From Enoplolaimus lenunculus (Eukaryota > Nematoda > Enoplea > Enoplida > Thoracostomopsidae), in assembly GCA_030248215.1 (NCBI GenBank), contig JASANG010003750.1, positions 1 through 64,000 on the forward strand: a stretch of 64,000 nt of DNA, given 5' to 3'. The notes under the pieces are model-generated. The model had not been told where the DNA came from and did no database searches. It was given only the letters and a program-made list of their open reading frames with translations. Shown here piece by piece: positions 10,181 through 32,686 of the stretch (its first letter is position 1; each line of letters starts with the position of its first letter). The position numbers and the translations under genes were made by a program.

Positions 10181-11600
10181 GGTAGATTTCGCGTCGTGGA
10201 TTATGAAAATCTAAAATACAGCAGGTAAAGTGAATACCTATTTCCGTCTAGGGTTATTTCTCCAATAATATTGCAAAAAAGAAAATTAAAATTAATTTTT
10301 TGGTGGTATGTATTTTTTATTTTCCTGTTCCGCTTCCGGTAATTCAAATTCCGGTTCTGGTAAATTGTATGTTGCACCCCCGCCTCTGTCTGCTCCGGGA
10401 GTTGGACCACGTCTTGCAGTTAGTTTGCAACGGGATACGGGAATATAACAGACTGCATCAACTAAAACAAAAAAGAGCAACGGTCAGGACGACCTCTTCG
10501 TTGAAGTACTGCGAATATATACACGTTTTTCCCGTAATTTCTCCGAAACACATGGTCACGTCGCTCCGCATTACACCACGCGGCTCATATCATAATTTCC
10601 TCTATGCTATACATGCACTAGTATGTATGTCTTTTGAATATTTGTTGTATTTTAGATTTTCATCATCTTCTGAAGTGAAATCCACCATCAATGACTTATA
10701 TTCGGTGACCAATAACCACTGCATGAACAAGCAATTCTAAAACACTAGAAGTACAAGTGGCTTTCAAAAGAGATACTTAAAAATTAGCAAAGTTTAGAAA
10801 ACGGTAAAAATTTACCGGAAACGGAAGGTGAAAAAATGCCGGAACCGGAACCAGAATTCCGGTTGCACCCTGGCGGTCGCCCCGGACTGCGAACCTAAAC
10901 TTCTCCGAATCCGTGGTCCTTCGTTAATTTACAGCGTGCGTCTCGGTGGGACCTCCATGTCAGAACTGAATGGTCGGGACCAGGGTGCAACCGGGATTCC
11001 GGTTCCGGCATTTTTTCACCTTCCGGTTCCGGTAAATTCTTACCGGATTTAAAAATTCCGGTATTATAATTTGGCCGTTTTCTTAACTTTGCTAATTTTT
11101 AAGAATCTCTTTTGAAAGCCACTTGTACTCCGAATATAAGCCATTGATGGTGGATTTCAGTTCAGTCGATGAAGAAAATCTAAAATACAACAAATAAAAT
11201 AAATACCTGTGTTCGACTAAGGTTATTTCACAAATAATAGAGCAAAAATAAGATTAAAATGAAATTTTTGGTGAAATGCATTTTTCACTTTCCGGTTCCG
11301 GTAAAATTTTCAAATTCCGGTTCGGGTAAATTGTAATTCCGGTTGACCCTGGTCGGGACGACTCCTTTCTTTGAAGTACTGCGAATACACACGTATTTCC
11401 CCCTAATTTCTCAGAAACATGGCCATGCCGGGAATCGCACCTCGGACATCTCGCTCGCGAGTCAAGCGCGTTACCCATTACACCACGCAGCCGATATCAT
11501 AATTTCCTCTGGTGCTATACGTACACGAGTATGTATGTATCTTAATATTACACACTCTGCTCGTACACAAGCTACACCGCGTATACCCCGAAGCAACTTC
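10181..11600. repeat. Compound CAGGG-ended repeat cluster with an inverted pair
   Basis: Two homologous direct blocks (10181-10640 and 11138-11545) share GAAAATCTAAAATACA.., GGTTATTTC.., runs of TTCCGGTTCCGG, TTGAAGTACTGCGAAT and a tRNA-like tail. Between them is a large inverted repeat: 10750-10875 is the reverse complement of about 10978-11130, each arm holding ACAAGTGGCTTTCAAAAGAG, CCGGTTCCGG motifs and a CCGGTTGCACCCTG or CAGGGTGCAACCGG end. CAGGG ends match the 8-bp-duplicating elements at 12113, 18359 and 24024. A related block lies in MCM7 intron 4 (14520-14930). Confidence 0.65.
11421..11492 (-). pseudogene. tRNA-derived sequence (72 nt, anticodon reads CGC)
   Basis: On the minus strand, 72 bases begin GGCTGCGTGGTGTAATGGG, fitting a Pol III A box, and include GGTGCGATTCC, one mismatch from the B box. 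A 4-bp D stem (GTGT with ACGC) and a mostly paired acceptor stem with wobbles can be drawn; the anticodon loop would be CTCGCGA. The T stem and anticodon stem have mismatches, there is no obvious terminator, and a deleted second copy (about 10556-10588) sits in the sister repeat. It is most likely the tRNA-derived part of a SINE, not a working tRNA gene. Confidence 0.5.
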
Positions 11601-11864
11601 AAGTGAATTTATAGATTACACCTGCGTTGTGTTACTGCAGCGAGACTAATCAAAACATCTCATCTGTCGTTAGTACGAGTACCCAAGCACATCCACCTTA
11701 AGTTATTCATATTTGGTGTCCATCTATACTGGTTAAGCTTAGTTTAACCAGCATGGGGAAGGTTTCACACAGCGAGTTTTTGAATATGTTAATATGTTCG
11801 TGTTCATTTCATAAGCTAAACCGTTTAAAAATAACTAGCTTGACGAGTATTTTTAATTTGTAAT

Positions 11865-23168
<11,304 letters not shown>

Positions 23169-23473
23169 TTTTGTATACATGTTTGGCCCATGTAACTTTT
23201 TCTTGCGCGATTGTAACATAGTTTAGGCTTGATTTTAGAAGGTTTTTGCTTTAGCTTAGAATTAACACTTATTTCTGCGCTTAGGCTTGTCTTAAGAATA
23301 TGCTTCATTTTTGGTTATGGCTCTACAAGTAACATTAACTAAATGTTATCTTGAAAATTGTATGGTAATCTGTGCATAACATTGTGTTGTCTGGCGTTTT
23401 GCCAGAACAATCCATAATTTTTTTATGTTTACATAGCATGGAGTTTTTACGTTACTGCAGTTTGTGTGTACGT
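23169..23473. other. MCM7 downstream region with a GGCC-family fragment
   Basis: From GTTTGGCCCATGTAA (23180) to about 23310 there are decayed TTAGGC-type runs and AAGAATATGCTT, the remains of a GGCC-ended element. No canonical AATAAA lies close to the MCM7 stop; the nearest clear one is about 610 bp on (about 23780). Confidence 0.45.
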
Positions 23474-23681
23474 CAGGGTGCAAGGCGAAACAGAATTATA
23501 CCAGATTCGGAGCAGGAAATTCATACTGAAAGCGGAATTGTAAATTTCTAACATACCGATTCTTGTATAATTAGTTCATGTTATTCACGTTTCTATAATA
23601 TTTAATAATTTTCATGCCATATATAAGTATATAAGCACCGGTTGTTATGAATCTTAACACAACTGCAGGCATTTCACCCTG
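23474..23681. mobile_element. CAGGG-ended MITE, possible copy
   Basis: CAGGGTGCAAGGCGAAAC on the left and GGCATTTCACCCTG on the right. The flanking 8-mers GTGTACGT and GTAAACGA match at only 5 of 8, so the boundaries are tentative. Confidence 0.5.
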
Positions 23682-24023
23682 GTAAACGACGCCACAGATG
23701 GACCACCAAAGCTATAGAATTCTTGAGCTCGGAATTACGTGCGTGAATTTTTTGTTACAAGCGCATTGTTTCCATCTATTGTAATAAAAGCGTTATTTCT
23801 TGATTGAACGTTGAGGCGTTCCTGCTTGATTGAACGTTGAAAGTAAGCTGTTATGCGGGTTTCACGTCAGGGTGGCAGCAAAGGTTCGGATTCAGATTCA
23901 GTTGCGAAGAATCAGAATCCAACAGTGTTCACCGATATGTTTTTCAGTTTTAAACAATAAAAAATTTACATAACTTGTTATATTAATAAAGTTTTGTGTT
24001 TAAGGAAACAAGTCTCAAAACTG

Positions 24024-24207
24024 CAGGGTACAACCGGAGCGCCCGCAAAAACGCCCCACCAAACGATTAACTATCATTTTTCAACAGAATTCGAATTTCC
24101 AACATAGCGTAAAAAAAAAAAAAAACAAAAAAATTTCGCCTGACCTCGGTTCCGGCAAACTTCGATGACCTGCGGCTCCAGTATTTTTCACCTCTGGTTG
24201 CACCCTG
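24024..24207. mobile_element. CAGGG-ended (hAT-like) MITE
   Basis: Left end CAGGGTACAACCGGAG, right end CTCTGGTTGCACCCTG, about 15 bp of inverted repeat. Exact 8-bp target duplications CAAAACTG lie at 24016-24023 and 24208-24215. The interior has a run of about 15 A and the family phrases GACCTCGGTTCCGG and TTTTTCACCTC. At 184 bp it is a small, well-preserved member. Confidence 0.85.
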
Positions 24208-24215
24208 CAAAACTG

Positions 24216-25245
24216 AGATCGGGCACAAAAATATATTACTGTTTAAAAGTTATGCCGATAGCATTGCTGTGATATTCCGAAATAAATTATAGATAACTGA
24301 AATTTGCAACATACAAGATTCGGATTCGGCCAATTAGCAATGAATTCGGAATCGATAAATTAGCAATAGATTCGGATTCGGCCAAAGCAAAACCGACACT
24401 TAATAAAATGAGTACTTCATCAGTTTCACTTAATTTTAAGTATATTTTAGTAAGTGGTTGTACCCTGCTAAACGCATAAATTAATCTAGCTTGCTGTATT
24501 TGATATGCTGTTGTATTTGGTACAAACGTAGTAAAAAATTTTTTTGCGCGTCAGTTTTGCATTGTGTTGGGAGTATATTTCAACCAGTGCCACATTCAAT
24601 ATTATAAAATCATATATACCTATATATATCGCATTTTTTGTTAAAGATATGCTGCGATTGTTCGAAATGAAAAAATGCAAAATTCATCCAAAATCTTAAA
24701 AATTTCGATGCATCCTCCACTTAAATTTTTATGCTCGCCTCAATTGTGTTGGCAGAAAAATAAAACACTTTTGAAACTTTTAAACTTCAATATCCGTTTT
24801 TCGTTTTCCTTATTTTGATCATTATCCGTTTAGGTTATATTTTTACTATCCGTTTGCACCCTGGTATTAACCCCAGTGCCAGAGCAAACAGGGGTAGGGT
24901 TCCCCCAAATTCCAGGGTGGGGAACCCCGATATAGAGGTGGATCCAAAATTTGTTAACATTTAGCAATCAGGTGGTTATTTTAAGGTCTCTGTAGTGTTT
25001 GAAGCCTTTAAAACAATCATGGGAAGGGAGACTGAACTCAAAAACTCGCGAGCGAAGCGAGCAAGAAGTTGATATTTTCAAGCTTCGGCGGGTTTTGTTT
25101 CAACAGGTTTGTCCGCGTTTTCGGTTTACAGTGCGCCTTTCACATTTTGTGTGCGTGCGCCAAAGTTCAACCGAATGTCTGCCTTTAACTAAATCGGCCT
25201 CCGGCTCCGGTAGAATTTTTGCTGGAGATTCCGGCACTTTCGGTA
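24216..25245. repeat. Intergenic with CAGGG-family ends
   Basis: Loose right ends read GTTGTACCCTG (about 24458-24468) and GTTTGCACCCTG (about 24854-24865). There is a run of GGATTCGGCC phrases (24320-24390) and, at 25120-25240, CTCCGGTAGAATTTTTGCTG text similar to 26815-26880. These are broken copies of the same small elements. No gene is recognised. Confidence 0.45.
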
Positions 25246-25494
25246 TTAACCCCTTCTCACATTGAGTTGCCTATAGGCAACTCAGCGCAGCGTATATACC
25301 TACGTTAAATAATATATATCGCACAGTGTTTAACAATTGCAACACGTATACATAGTACTAAATCACCACAAGACGTCAGAGGCTCCTCGGGGTCGAGCGT
25401 CAAGCTCCTGTAGCTGAGTGGTGATGGAGTTCGAATCCTAGCATAAAAGTAGGTCTCAGGGGAAATAGAAAATATTCATGTGATAAACGGTTAA
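25246..25494 (+). mobile_element. TTAA-flanked MITE with tRNA-like core, copy 1 (internally deleted)
   Basis: TTAA at 25246-25249 and 25491-25494. Just inside the left end is the perfect 20-bp palindrome GAGTTGCCTATAGGCAACTC. Further in comes a tRNA-like piece with TAGCTGAGTGG (A box) and AGTTCGAATCC (B box). In this copy the stretch between the boxes is shortened, removing the anticodon-arm equivalent. It ends ATTCATGTGATAAACGG. Confidence 0.8.
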
Positions 25495-25649
25495 TCGAAA
25501 AATTGTCAGTTTATTATCTTTAAAATTTTGCATAATTTTGAAAAATTTATCTGTTTAGCGCGTTTCGTTTTACTTTTGTTAAATACAATTTTCAGGAAAG
25601 AATTTTAGAAATTTCGCAGAAAATTAGCATTAAAAATTTAACAACTAGG

Positions 25650-26506
25650 TACCGAAGTTGTGAGTTGGAAGAGATGTTTCGAACATTTCTTTCGGCAAGT
25701 TCAGTTTTCGACTAAACGTTCACTGAGACGTATTGATGTACCGGAGTTATATAAAGAGATACGGATTGCAATGATTGAGTCATCTTTTAAAATGGATGGA
25801 AATTTTTGTTGGTTTTTGGCGAAAAGTTATCTTTAAAAACAGTGTCGGCAAATAAATTGTATAAAATATGGATACACGCTGTGTATAAGGTACTCATGCA
25901 TCCTAAACATGTTTTTTGGCGAGACGAGCTAGGAGTTAAACCTATTTTTGTCGAGCGATCATGGATATGGGCAAAAGCGAAATATGTTGACGGCTCTGCG
26001 CGAGACGTCCATTTTAGGTTAAGACACAAGTCATGTATACTAATCACCGCACTAGTCATTTTACAGATGGGACAAATATATGTTCGTTTTGTTATTTGGA
26101 TGGAATTGAAGTGCGGGAGGATAATGTTCATGTGTTTATTTATTGTTTGCGGGCGCAAGAAATTAGTTTTTTCATTACTCCCGTTTTGCAACAGGTAGCT
26201 GGAGTAAATGAAATAACGATTTCGGATTTAATTTTGGGACGAAATATTCACGACCCATTAAAGAGAATAGCTTTTAATTTCATCGTCCAACATGCACAAT
26301 TGGCAATATGGAGTGCTCGATGTAAACTGGAGTTTAACAATGAAAATGTCTGTGTTGTTGATGTTTTTCAGAAAAATGTTTATAGAAATTTGTGCAAACT
26401 TAAGCTGTATCTAAAAGAAGAATGTTTTTTTAAGGTTTTTGGAACAATAACCCGACAGAATGATAGCATGCTGGGTTTTCGAATGTCTTTTCCTCAGCGT
26501 ACCTGA
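25650..26506 (+). pseudogene. LINE remnant: C-terminal part of a reverse-transcriptase ORF
   Basis: Three overlapping frames read parts of one protein. About 25650-25830: VSWKRCFEHFF then LRRIDVPELYKEI. 25806-26030: NKLYKIWIHAVYKVL, then SWIWAKAKYVD and RDVHFRLRHKS. 26033-26506: CSFCYLDGIEVREDNVHVFI to the end. The order (tryptophan-rich stretch, R.RH, then a CxxC with HxxxxC) is the usual 3' end of non-LTR retrotransposon ORF2, closest in style to the L1/Tx1 group. At least two frameshifts separate the pieces (near 25820 and 26035). The upstream reverse-transcriptase domain is absent, as expected for a 5'-truncated LINE copy. Stop TGA at 26504-26506. Confidence 0.6.
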
Positions 26507-27041
26507 TTTGTAGTTTGTTTTGAAACTAGGTTTCTTGTGTGCTTTTTAACATATTTGCTACTGAATAATATCCTTGCAAGCAGAGTAGAATAATGGGTAA
26601 TTTTCAAGGACCTTTGTTATGTTATGATAATATGTTGTTGCCTTCTTTGGTTTATATAATTGCTTTCGTTGATGTAAATCTGGTTTATCCTTTTAATAAA
26701 ACCCGGGGTGTTCGGCAAACGAGCGCTTCGGACTTGAACTTAAACTAATAACATATTGCAGATATTGGCTAAAATTAACTCATTACCCATCATTTTTACT
26801 ACCTAATTTCGGCTCACCTCCGGCTCCGGCAAGTTTCGTTGACCTCCGGCCCCGGTATTTTTCACCTCCGGTTGCAACCTGGCGTGGGCATCTGGTAACC
26901 TGATTCCGGTTTTTTGAAATCCTGTTGGGGATCAGACAGTCCCCGACTGAAACAGATGTTCATTTGGACCCTAACGCATGAGTGGTCACATTGCGGAGCA
27001 ATAGGTGTATATATGACAAAAACTTGCGATACTAAAACACA
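26507..27041. repeat. Intergenic with a CAGGG-family right end
   Basis: 26810-26885 reads GGCTCACCTCCGGCTCCGG, TTGACCTCCGGCCCCGG and TTCACCTCCGGTTGCAACC, the same 3' text as the MITE at 24024. The rest holds nothing recognised. Confidence 0.45.
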
Positions 27042-27043
27042 TA

Positions 27044-27283
27044 CTGTATTGACCCGAATAAGAGGGGGGACTGATATTTATTTGGCCTCCTCTCCAGAGG
27101 GTACCTCTCTGTTATTCGGTTTTTGGTCCTGGGTCACTATGCGCTACAATTAGGGTTAATTGACATTTATGAACTCTAATTAGGGTTTAGGGACTTTATC
27201 CGCTTACGGACTCTTATTAGGGATACGGACTCCTACTGATTGGGACCCAAAATGGGGACCCCTTCTTATTCGGGTCAATACAG
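27044..27283. mobile_element. Tc/mariner-like MITE, copy 2
   Basis: TA at 27042-27043 and 27284-27285. Ends are CTGTATTGACCCGAATAAG and its inverse CTTATTCGGGTCAATACAG, 19 bp perfect. The 240-bp interior is colinear with 7452-7906 but lacks a central block, so it is a shorter sibling. Confidence 0.85.
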
Positions 27284-27285
27284 TA

Positions 27286-27631
27286 GGCATTAATAGGCAA
27301 ATCTCCTCAATATCTTTATTAAAGAGATCATATATATAAGTAATTTACACCGCATGTACGAGAACACGTTTGGCTTTACAATCTAATTTCATTTAAATTT
27401 AAGCATCATACGCATGAATGAATACATTTTGTTAAAAATTCTTTTAAAATGCAAAATTCGTTACTCAGGATTGGTGTCGACTGTGTGGCGCTTTTGATTC
27501 AATCAATTTATATTTCAGTTGAATCGAACACCATTTCACCTAAAATAACAATGAGATCACTATTTCACACCCATGTTCATGGTATATATTAAGTTAAAGG
27601 TTGATATTTCACCATAATGATTATTTTTGAT
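27286..27631. other. PHM 3' flank, nothing else recognised
   Basis: AT-rich; lies downstream of the minus-strand PHM stop and will hold its 3' UTR. AATAAA on the minus strand overlaps the stop codon itself (27631-27636), too close to serve as the usual signal. Confidence 0.35.
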
Positions 27632-30003
27632 TTATTTTCGACTCACACACGTATCCGTCGGCAAATTCGACAACCCGGCCGCGGCCCAAGTATAAAACGG
27701 CGGACCGTCTGAAAAGCATTGGCTGTCATCTAAGATACGGTTGCCCTCTACCCAATACATCATGTAGAAGTTGCACATTTCGTCTTCATTTGTTGGACCA
27801 ATCGAAACATCGCTGTGTTGCGTGTTGACCATACAACATCGCGCTGCAACTGTGTCGCCTTGTTTCACTATCATCGACGCATTCGCAACTGGATAGAACA
27901 TTTGTGGTTCCTGTGGATCGTGCTCTCCAATCAGTGACCATCGATCAACTTCTTCACCAGCTGCGGTGAATTCTTGTCGGACCCGGTAGCCAGAAACTAA
28001 CCGACCAAGCTTGTGGGTGTGGGTTCGGAACGCAAACGGATGCAACGCTACATCTTCTGAGATTGTACACGCAGTATCCATGTTTGTATGCGATCCGGCT
28101 GGAATGAATCCTCCGGTTCCCATCAACAGAACGCCGGCTTCACGCGGTTGCGGGAGATCGGTGTAGTGTAAGATCACTCCTGAAATTGAAATTTTGTGGA
28201 TTTAAAATTAAGATAAAGCGTTGGCCAGGTTTATGCTTAGGAATATGCTTATACCACTGTCACAGCCCTGTTCTATATTGGCCAAAATTTAAAACAAATT
28301 ATATTTAATTTTGAGTATATACTTTAGCATTTAACGCAAGATATGAAAGAAACAATAAATTGTAGTTAAAGTACTGGTGTTTTTTGAAAAGATGTTACGT
28401 TCTAAAAAAATTTTCAAATACTGAATATATCTGTTTTACTTTTCCGTTATTTTGACAACCAACCATTTAGGATTGCCATGAATATATATGATTGGATTAT
28501 ATAGTCAATTTTGCCAGGATATGTTCGTCTTACGCTATGCGTTCGGTAAGTATGCACACATACTTTTGCTGAAATTCCATATTCTTTCAAAACTCATAAT
28601 ATGGTGGTATCTTAGTATTTTTAATGTATCAAATTCCAGTATCTGTCACACTCAGCAAATCAAAATACATGATACAAATTTTAGACTCACCTGATTCGTC
28701 CGGCTTATCACTCGCATGCATGTAGTGAACCTGCAAAACCAGAAATTGCCGTGGACTATTTCCACCCACTCGAAATCCGACTCCTGCCGGTAAATCCATT
28801 CCTTTTGCGTCTCGAGCCCACCCGTAAATGATATCTGAATGCGCACCGCGCGCACAGACCGGCCCTGACTCAAAATTGGTGCGGCGTCCGGCCATTTCTC
28901 CGCAATCCCATACAGCTCCAGGTTCAGGATCGCCAGGTTCGCTGCAGGTATATATCAAGATATGATGTGCCATCATCATGGAACCACGCGGCTCAAAACC
29001 TGTAACGTACATTGATTGGGCGTCGTTCATTTCGACCGCATGACATAAATATAATTCGCCCTGAAATGTTTTTAAGCAGTTTTTATTAAAAAGGTATTTG
29101 AGACAGCCTGCAGATCGGTCTTTTAAAAGAAGTGAAATTTTCGGTATTTAAATTTTACAATATTCCTTTTAAATATTCGGAAACCGTTTTGGTATGCGTA
29201 TCCATCTCTATGATTTTTTAGGAGTTGCTTGTTTAAATAGCATTGTATTATTTAAAAAGTGAATAACCGTATCAAATGTTCATATAATCTGCGAAATGCT
29301 AATATAGCACTAAGAACAGGGTATAACCGTAGGTATGCCTCTGGTTCTGGTAAAATCGCCTTCCGTAGCAAATATAACATCAGTGCACTGTAAAGTTACA
29401 CAATTGTATTGAACGCAAAAGAAAAAATAAGGGTGGATAAAGGCGGTAAAAGAATTTTGCGCGGGTAACTGGTAAAGCGCGGCGCGGGTAAAAAGATTAT
29501 AACCCACTTACACCTCTGATTTAGTACCCCTCTCCCACATAAAATTTTCCTCCCACATATAACGAACCTGAGCCTAAAGCCCAAGCCTGAGCCGGAGAGT
29601 AAACCTAAGCTTAATCTTAAACCTGAAAAGCCTATGCATGAGATAATGTAAAATATAAACTCCGTAGGAGGCTAACTTTCGCCTTCCATTAAATTAAAAC
29701 ACTAGTGCGAGGGAAAAGTAAACAAATAGCGCTCAGCCTTCTGCTCTACTTTTAGCTGCGGCAAAATTGCTCCGATTTTTCACCAAACACTGCACCCATA
29801 GTAAAGAATGATGGCTTCGGCATTTGAATATTGTCTCTACTTATTTTTGAAAATCGCACAATCTATATATATATTTGAATACTTACCGCTGTTGGAATTA
29901 CTTTAGGCATAACCAATGGGAATTTATCGATGCTCTCTTCATCGGCACCTAACGCTCCGCATGCTACTCCGAGCAATAATGAACAAATATAATGCAACCA
30001 CAT
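27632..30003 (-). CDS. PHM: Peptidylglycine alpha-hydroxylating monooxygenase (PHM)
   Basis: Copper- and ascorbate-dependent enzyme that hydroxylates the C-terminal glycine of peptide precursors, the first step of neuropeptide amidation, inside secretory granules. Three exons on the minus strand: 29887-30003, 28691-29060 and 27632-28179; phases 0 and 1, donors GTAAGT and GTGAGT, 344 residues. Exon 1 encodes a signal peptide, MWLHYICSLLLGVACGALGA. Copper-site residues are visible: MAHHILIYTC (CuH His-His), LQVHYMHA (third CuH His), FRTHTHKLGRLVSGYRV (CuM His-X-His) and DEMCNFYMMYW (CuM Met). YGWARDAKGMDLPAGVGFRV and LPQPREAG are other family blocks. The protein ends after the PHM domain with no PAL lyase and no membrane segment, as in fly and worm stand-alone PHMs, so a separate PAL gene would be needed. 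All key residues are present. Intron 2 holds a fragment of a GGCC-ended element. Confidence 0.95.
28223..28283. mobile_element. GGCC-ended MITE, short remnant in PHM intron 2
   Basis: GGCCAGGTTTATGCTTAGG to CCCTGTTCTATATTGGCC with AATATGCTTATA between, the right half of the family with the hexamer array reduced to one unit. No target duplication is seen. Confidence 0.55.
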
Positions 30004-30968
30004 TGGTTTTAAGTATATATATCCAATAACTAAATGTTCACCCTGAAAAACACAGGCCCAGAGCCAGCTCGCCTTGCTAGGGGTATGCTAAAAACTTTTC
30101 AGGAGGGACATACAAGGGTTTCGTTGATTTACAAGCAAGGATGACAATTTTCCAGAAGGGCCAAAATTTTTGCAGGGGGCGCTCAGCCCACCCCCCTGGC
30201 CCTCCTTTGGTTTACGGACCCGGAAAAACATTGAAAAGTTTCAGTGTATATACAACTGCAGGTATGCTTCGGGCTTCGGCAAAAATCAATTTCCGGCATT
30301 TCCGGCTACAACAAAATTTGTTGACGTCCGGCTCTGAGTTATTCCACCTCCGGCGGCTCTCTGAATAATAAGCTGTGTGTAGAACAAGCACTGAGACTAA
30401 AGAATACGGTTACTTGTCGGAGTTAGGCTATTAACGTGGCAAACGTTTATCATTCAGGCTTTTGTACACCTATGCTCAATTTTTCAGGTTCTGGTTATAT
30501 AACAACCTTAGGCTTACGTTTGTTCAGGGGGAGTGGTTTGTAAAGCCATCGACTATTAGCCCGTATGTGTCATCGACGCTTCACTAACCGTAAGAATTCT
30601 ACAAAAAATCGATTTTACCTCTATATATACCATTTGGCAAAAAATATATCGTAACGGAAGTGTGATAAAAGCATTTTTCTGCTGCTAGTCTAGTTTAAAT
30701 ACAATTCGAGTCTATATAAGCAAGTTAAACTTTGACAAATGTACAGCTTTAAATTTGAAAGTTTGTTTTAAGTACGCACAACGAAATCTCAAGGGATTCA
30801 TTGAAAGAATTTCATATGAAAATATGATGGTTAAAAACTTAATGTTGTTTTTTGCCTTATGCTAAATTTTTGACTAATTTTAGGAAGGGCTTGTGAAGTC
30901 GTAGTACCTCAAAAGAAAGAAGATACAATGTTCGAATTAAAGGTATATATAATGGAAAACGAATTTTA

Positions 30969-31001
<33 letters not shown>

Positions 31002-31190
31002 AAAGTTTAAAAGCTTTTATTTTTCTGGCAGTACCATGACGTATGCCATGCGAATATACTAAACCTAGTTTTGTTTTACATTTATAGAAAAAGTACCGGA
31101 AGACGCAGTCCAGAATTTTAAAAGTTTGGGAATGAATTGTTTTGTATTTATTTCAAATCGAACAGTTGCAGCATACCAATGTTGGGAAAC
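30004..31190. repeat. Upstream of PHM: dispersed repeat and microsatellite
   Basis: 30062-30210 (GCTCGCCTTGCTAG, TTTTCAGGAGGGACATACAA, then a C-rich block) is matched in reverse orientation at 62520-62690, so it is a dispersed element of unknown type. 30240-30360 has CTCCGGC phrases of the CAGGG family. A (TTA)n microsatellite of about ten units lies at 30970-31000. No gene is recognised. Confidence 0.5.
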
Positions 31191-31461
31191 TTAACCCTTT
31201 CTCACGTGAATATTTTCTATTTCCCCTGAGACCTACTTTTATGCTAGGATTCGAACTCTAGTGACTGGGGTGGGAGGCGTATACCATCACCACTCAGCTA
31301 TAGGAGCTTGACGCTGGAGCTCGAGGGGGCTCTCACGTCTTGTGGTGATTTAGTACTATGTATACGTGTTGCAATTGTTAAACATGGTGCGATATACATT
31401 ATTTAATGTATATACACTGCGCTGAGTTGCCTATAGGCAACTCAATGTGAGTAGGGGTTAA
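31191..31461 (-). mobile_element. TTAA-flanked MITE with tRNA-like core, copy 2
   Basis: TTAA at 31191-31194 and 31458-31461; ends CCCTTTCTCACGTG and CATTGAGTTGCC plus its palindrome. The minus strand holds the full tRNA-like region: TAGCTGAGTGG, TATACGCCTCCCACC, then AGTTCGAATCC, with about 34 bases between the A- and B-like boxes, a normal Pol III spacing. Confidence 0.85.
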
Positions 31462-31675
31462 TGATCAAGCAAGAGATCTGCAACAACTAAGAGCTTAAAA
31501 ATAACGAAATTTCCGGTAGGTACTTGTTCTGTTTTCACAACACGAGTTGTTAATTTGGTAAAATAAAATCAATAAGTTTCATCCTCATTTATAGGGAAGA
31601 TGCTGTTATGCCTTAAGCAACTAACATTAAGCGGTTGTCATACTATAAAACCAAAACCACAGCATCATAAGTATA

Positions 31676-32096
31676 CTGTAGTGACACGAATAAGAGACGG
31701 GAGACTGATATTTATTTGACCTCTCCAGAGAGTCTCCCTTGCTGTTATTAGGTTACGGACTGCTATTTATTTTTAACCCACCCTCCGCCACCCTTCGTTA
31801 CTGATATAATCCGATTTTGTAACTATCCGTTGAATTAAACGTTTATTTGTCTTGTATCAAAAGCTTGAGCGATAATATAACGTTATACTCAGGAATGTAC
31901 TTTCAAAATTTAAGTACGCTTTAACGTTTCCAACTGAATTTTTTTGGTCCTGCAGTCATTAATGCACTACAGTAAGGGATAATTAACATTTATGGAATCT
32001 AAAGGTTTAAGGACTCTATCCGCTTAGTACTCCTATTGATTGCGACTGAAAATGTAAATCCCCTTTTATACCCCTTCTTTATTCCGGTCACAACAG
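31676..32096. mobile_element. Tc/mariner-like MITE, copy 3
   Basis: TA precedes at 31674-31675. Left end CTGTAGTGACACGAATAAGA; right end CTTTATTCCGGTCACAACAG. The interior is colinear with the 7452 copy (CTCCGCCACCCTTCGTTACTG; TCCGCTTA). It is more diverged at the ends than copies 1 and 2. Confidence 0.7.
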
Positions 32097-32099
32097 CAT

Positions 32100-32686
32100 A
32101 CTTCAGTAGAAAATTTAGCTGGTCTAATTAATGAGCTGCTTAGTGTGGTTGGTCAGGGCGGTGGCAGCCGTTCTGGTTAGAAAACAAAAAGTACGAATAC
32201 GACACAACTCTATAAATGTAAGTAAAAACCAGAAATTTAAAACGGTCGTTGCTTCAGTAAAATGTTTTTCTTCATTTAATAACAAAAGTACGCATGTCCA
32301 TAGGACAGCGTTGACCGTTAAGGAGATTTATGGAGCATTATTTGAATTTCGATTTTGTAACAGTACCGCCCACAAAAACATTAGGTATGTTTTTGGCCAC
32401 TTTTCTTACTTCAACCCAAACTACTCTGAAATGAGTGTAACTTTTTAGCTCATTTTCCGTTGTCAATATTTTACAAAGTTAACGGAATATCCGAGTATGT
32501 AGTGTACACGGGCACTTTTTGCTTTCCATTCAAAAGGGTTCCGTCCCGTTGGACCTTCCACTTTTGAGAGACCGTGAAGCAAGTGGAGGGCGGCCATCCG
32601 CCAAATCCCCCACACCGCACTAAGCGGTTCGTATATACAGAAACGTCAACAATACAGTCAAACAGGTCTTGTCTTTGTTAGAAAGT
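32100..32686. other. Intergenic, unidentified ORF-bearing stretch
   Basis: A 105-codon open frame (32131-32448, +) reads a basic protein without any recognised motif. 32510-32640 is a GC-richer block. Neither could be assigned. Confidence 0.25.
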
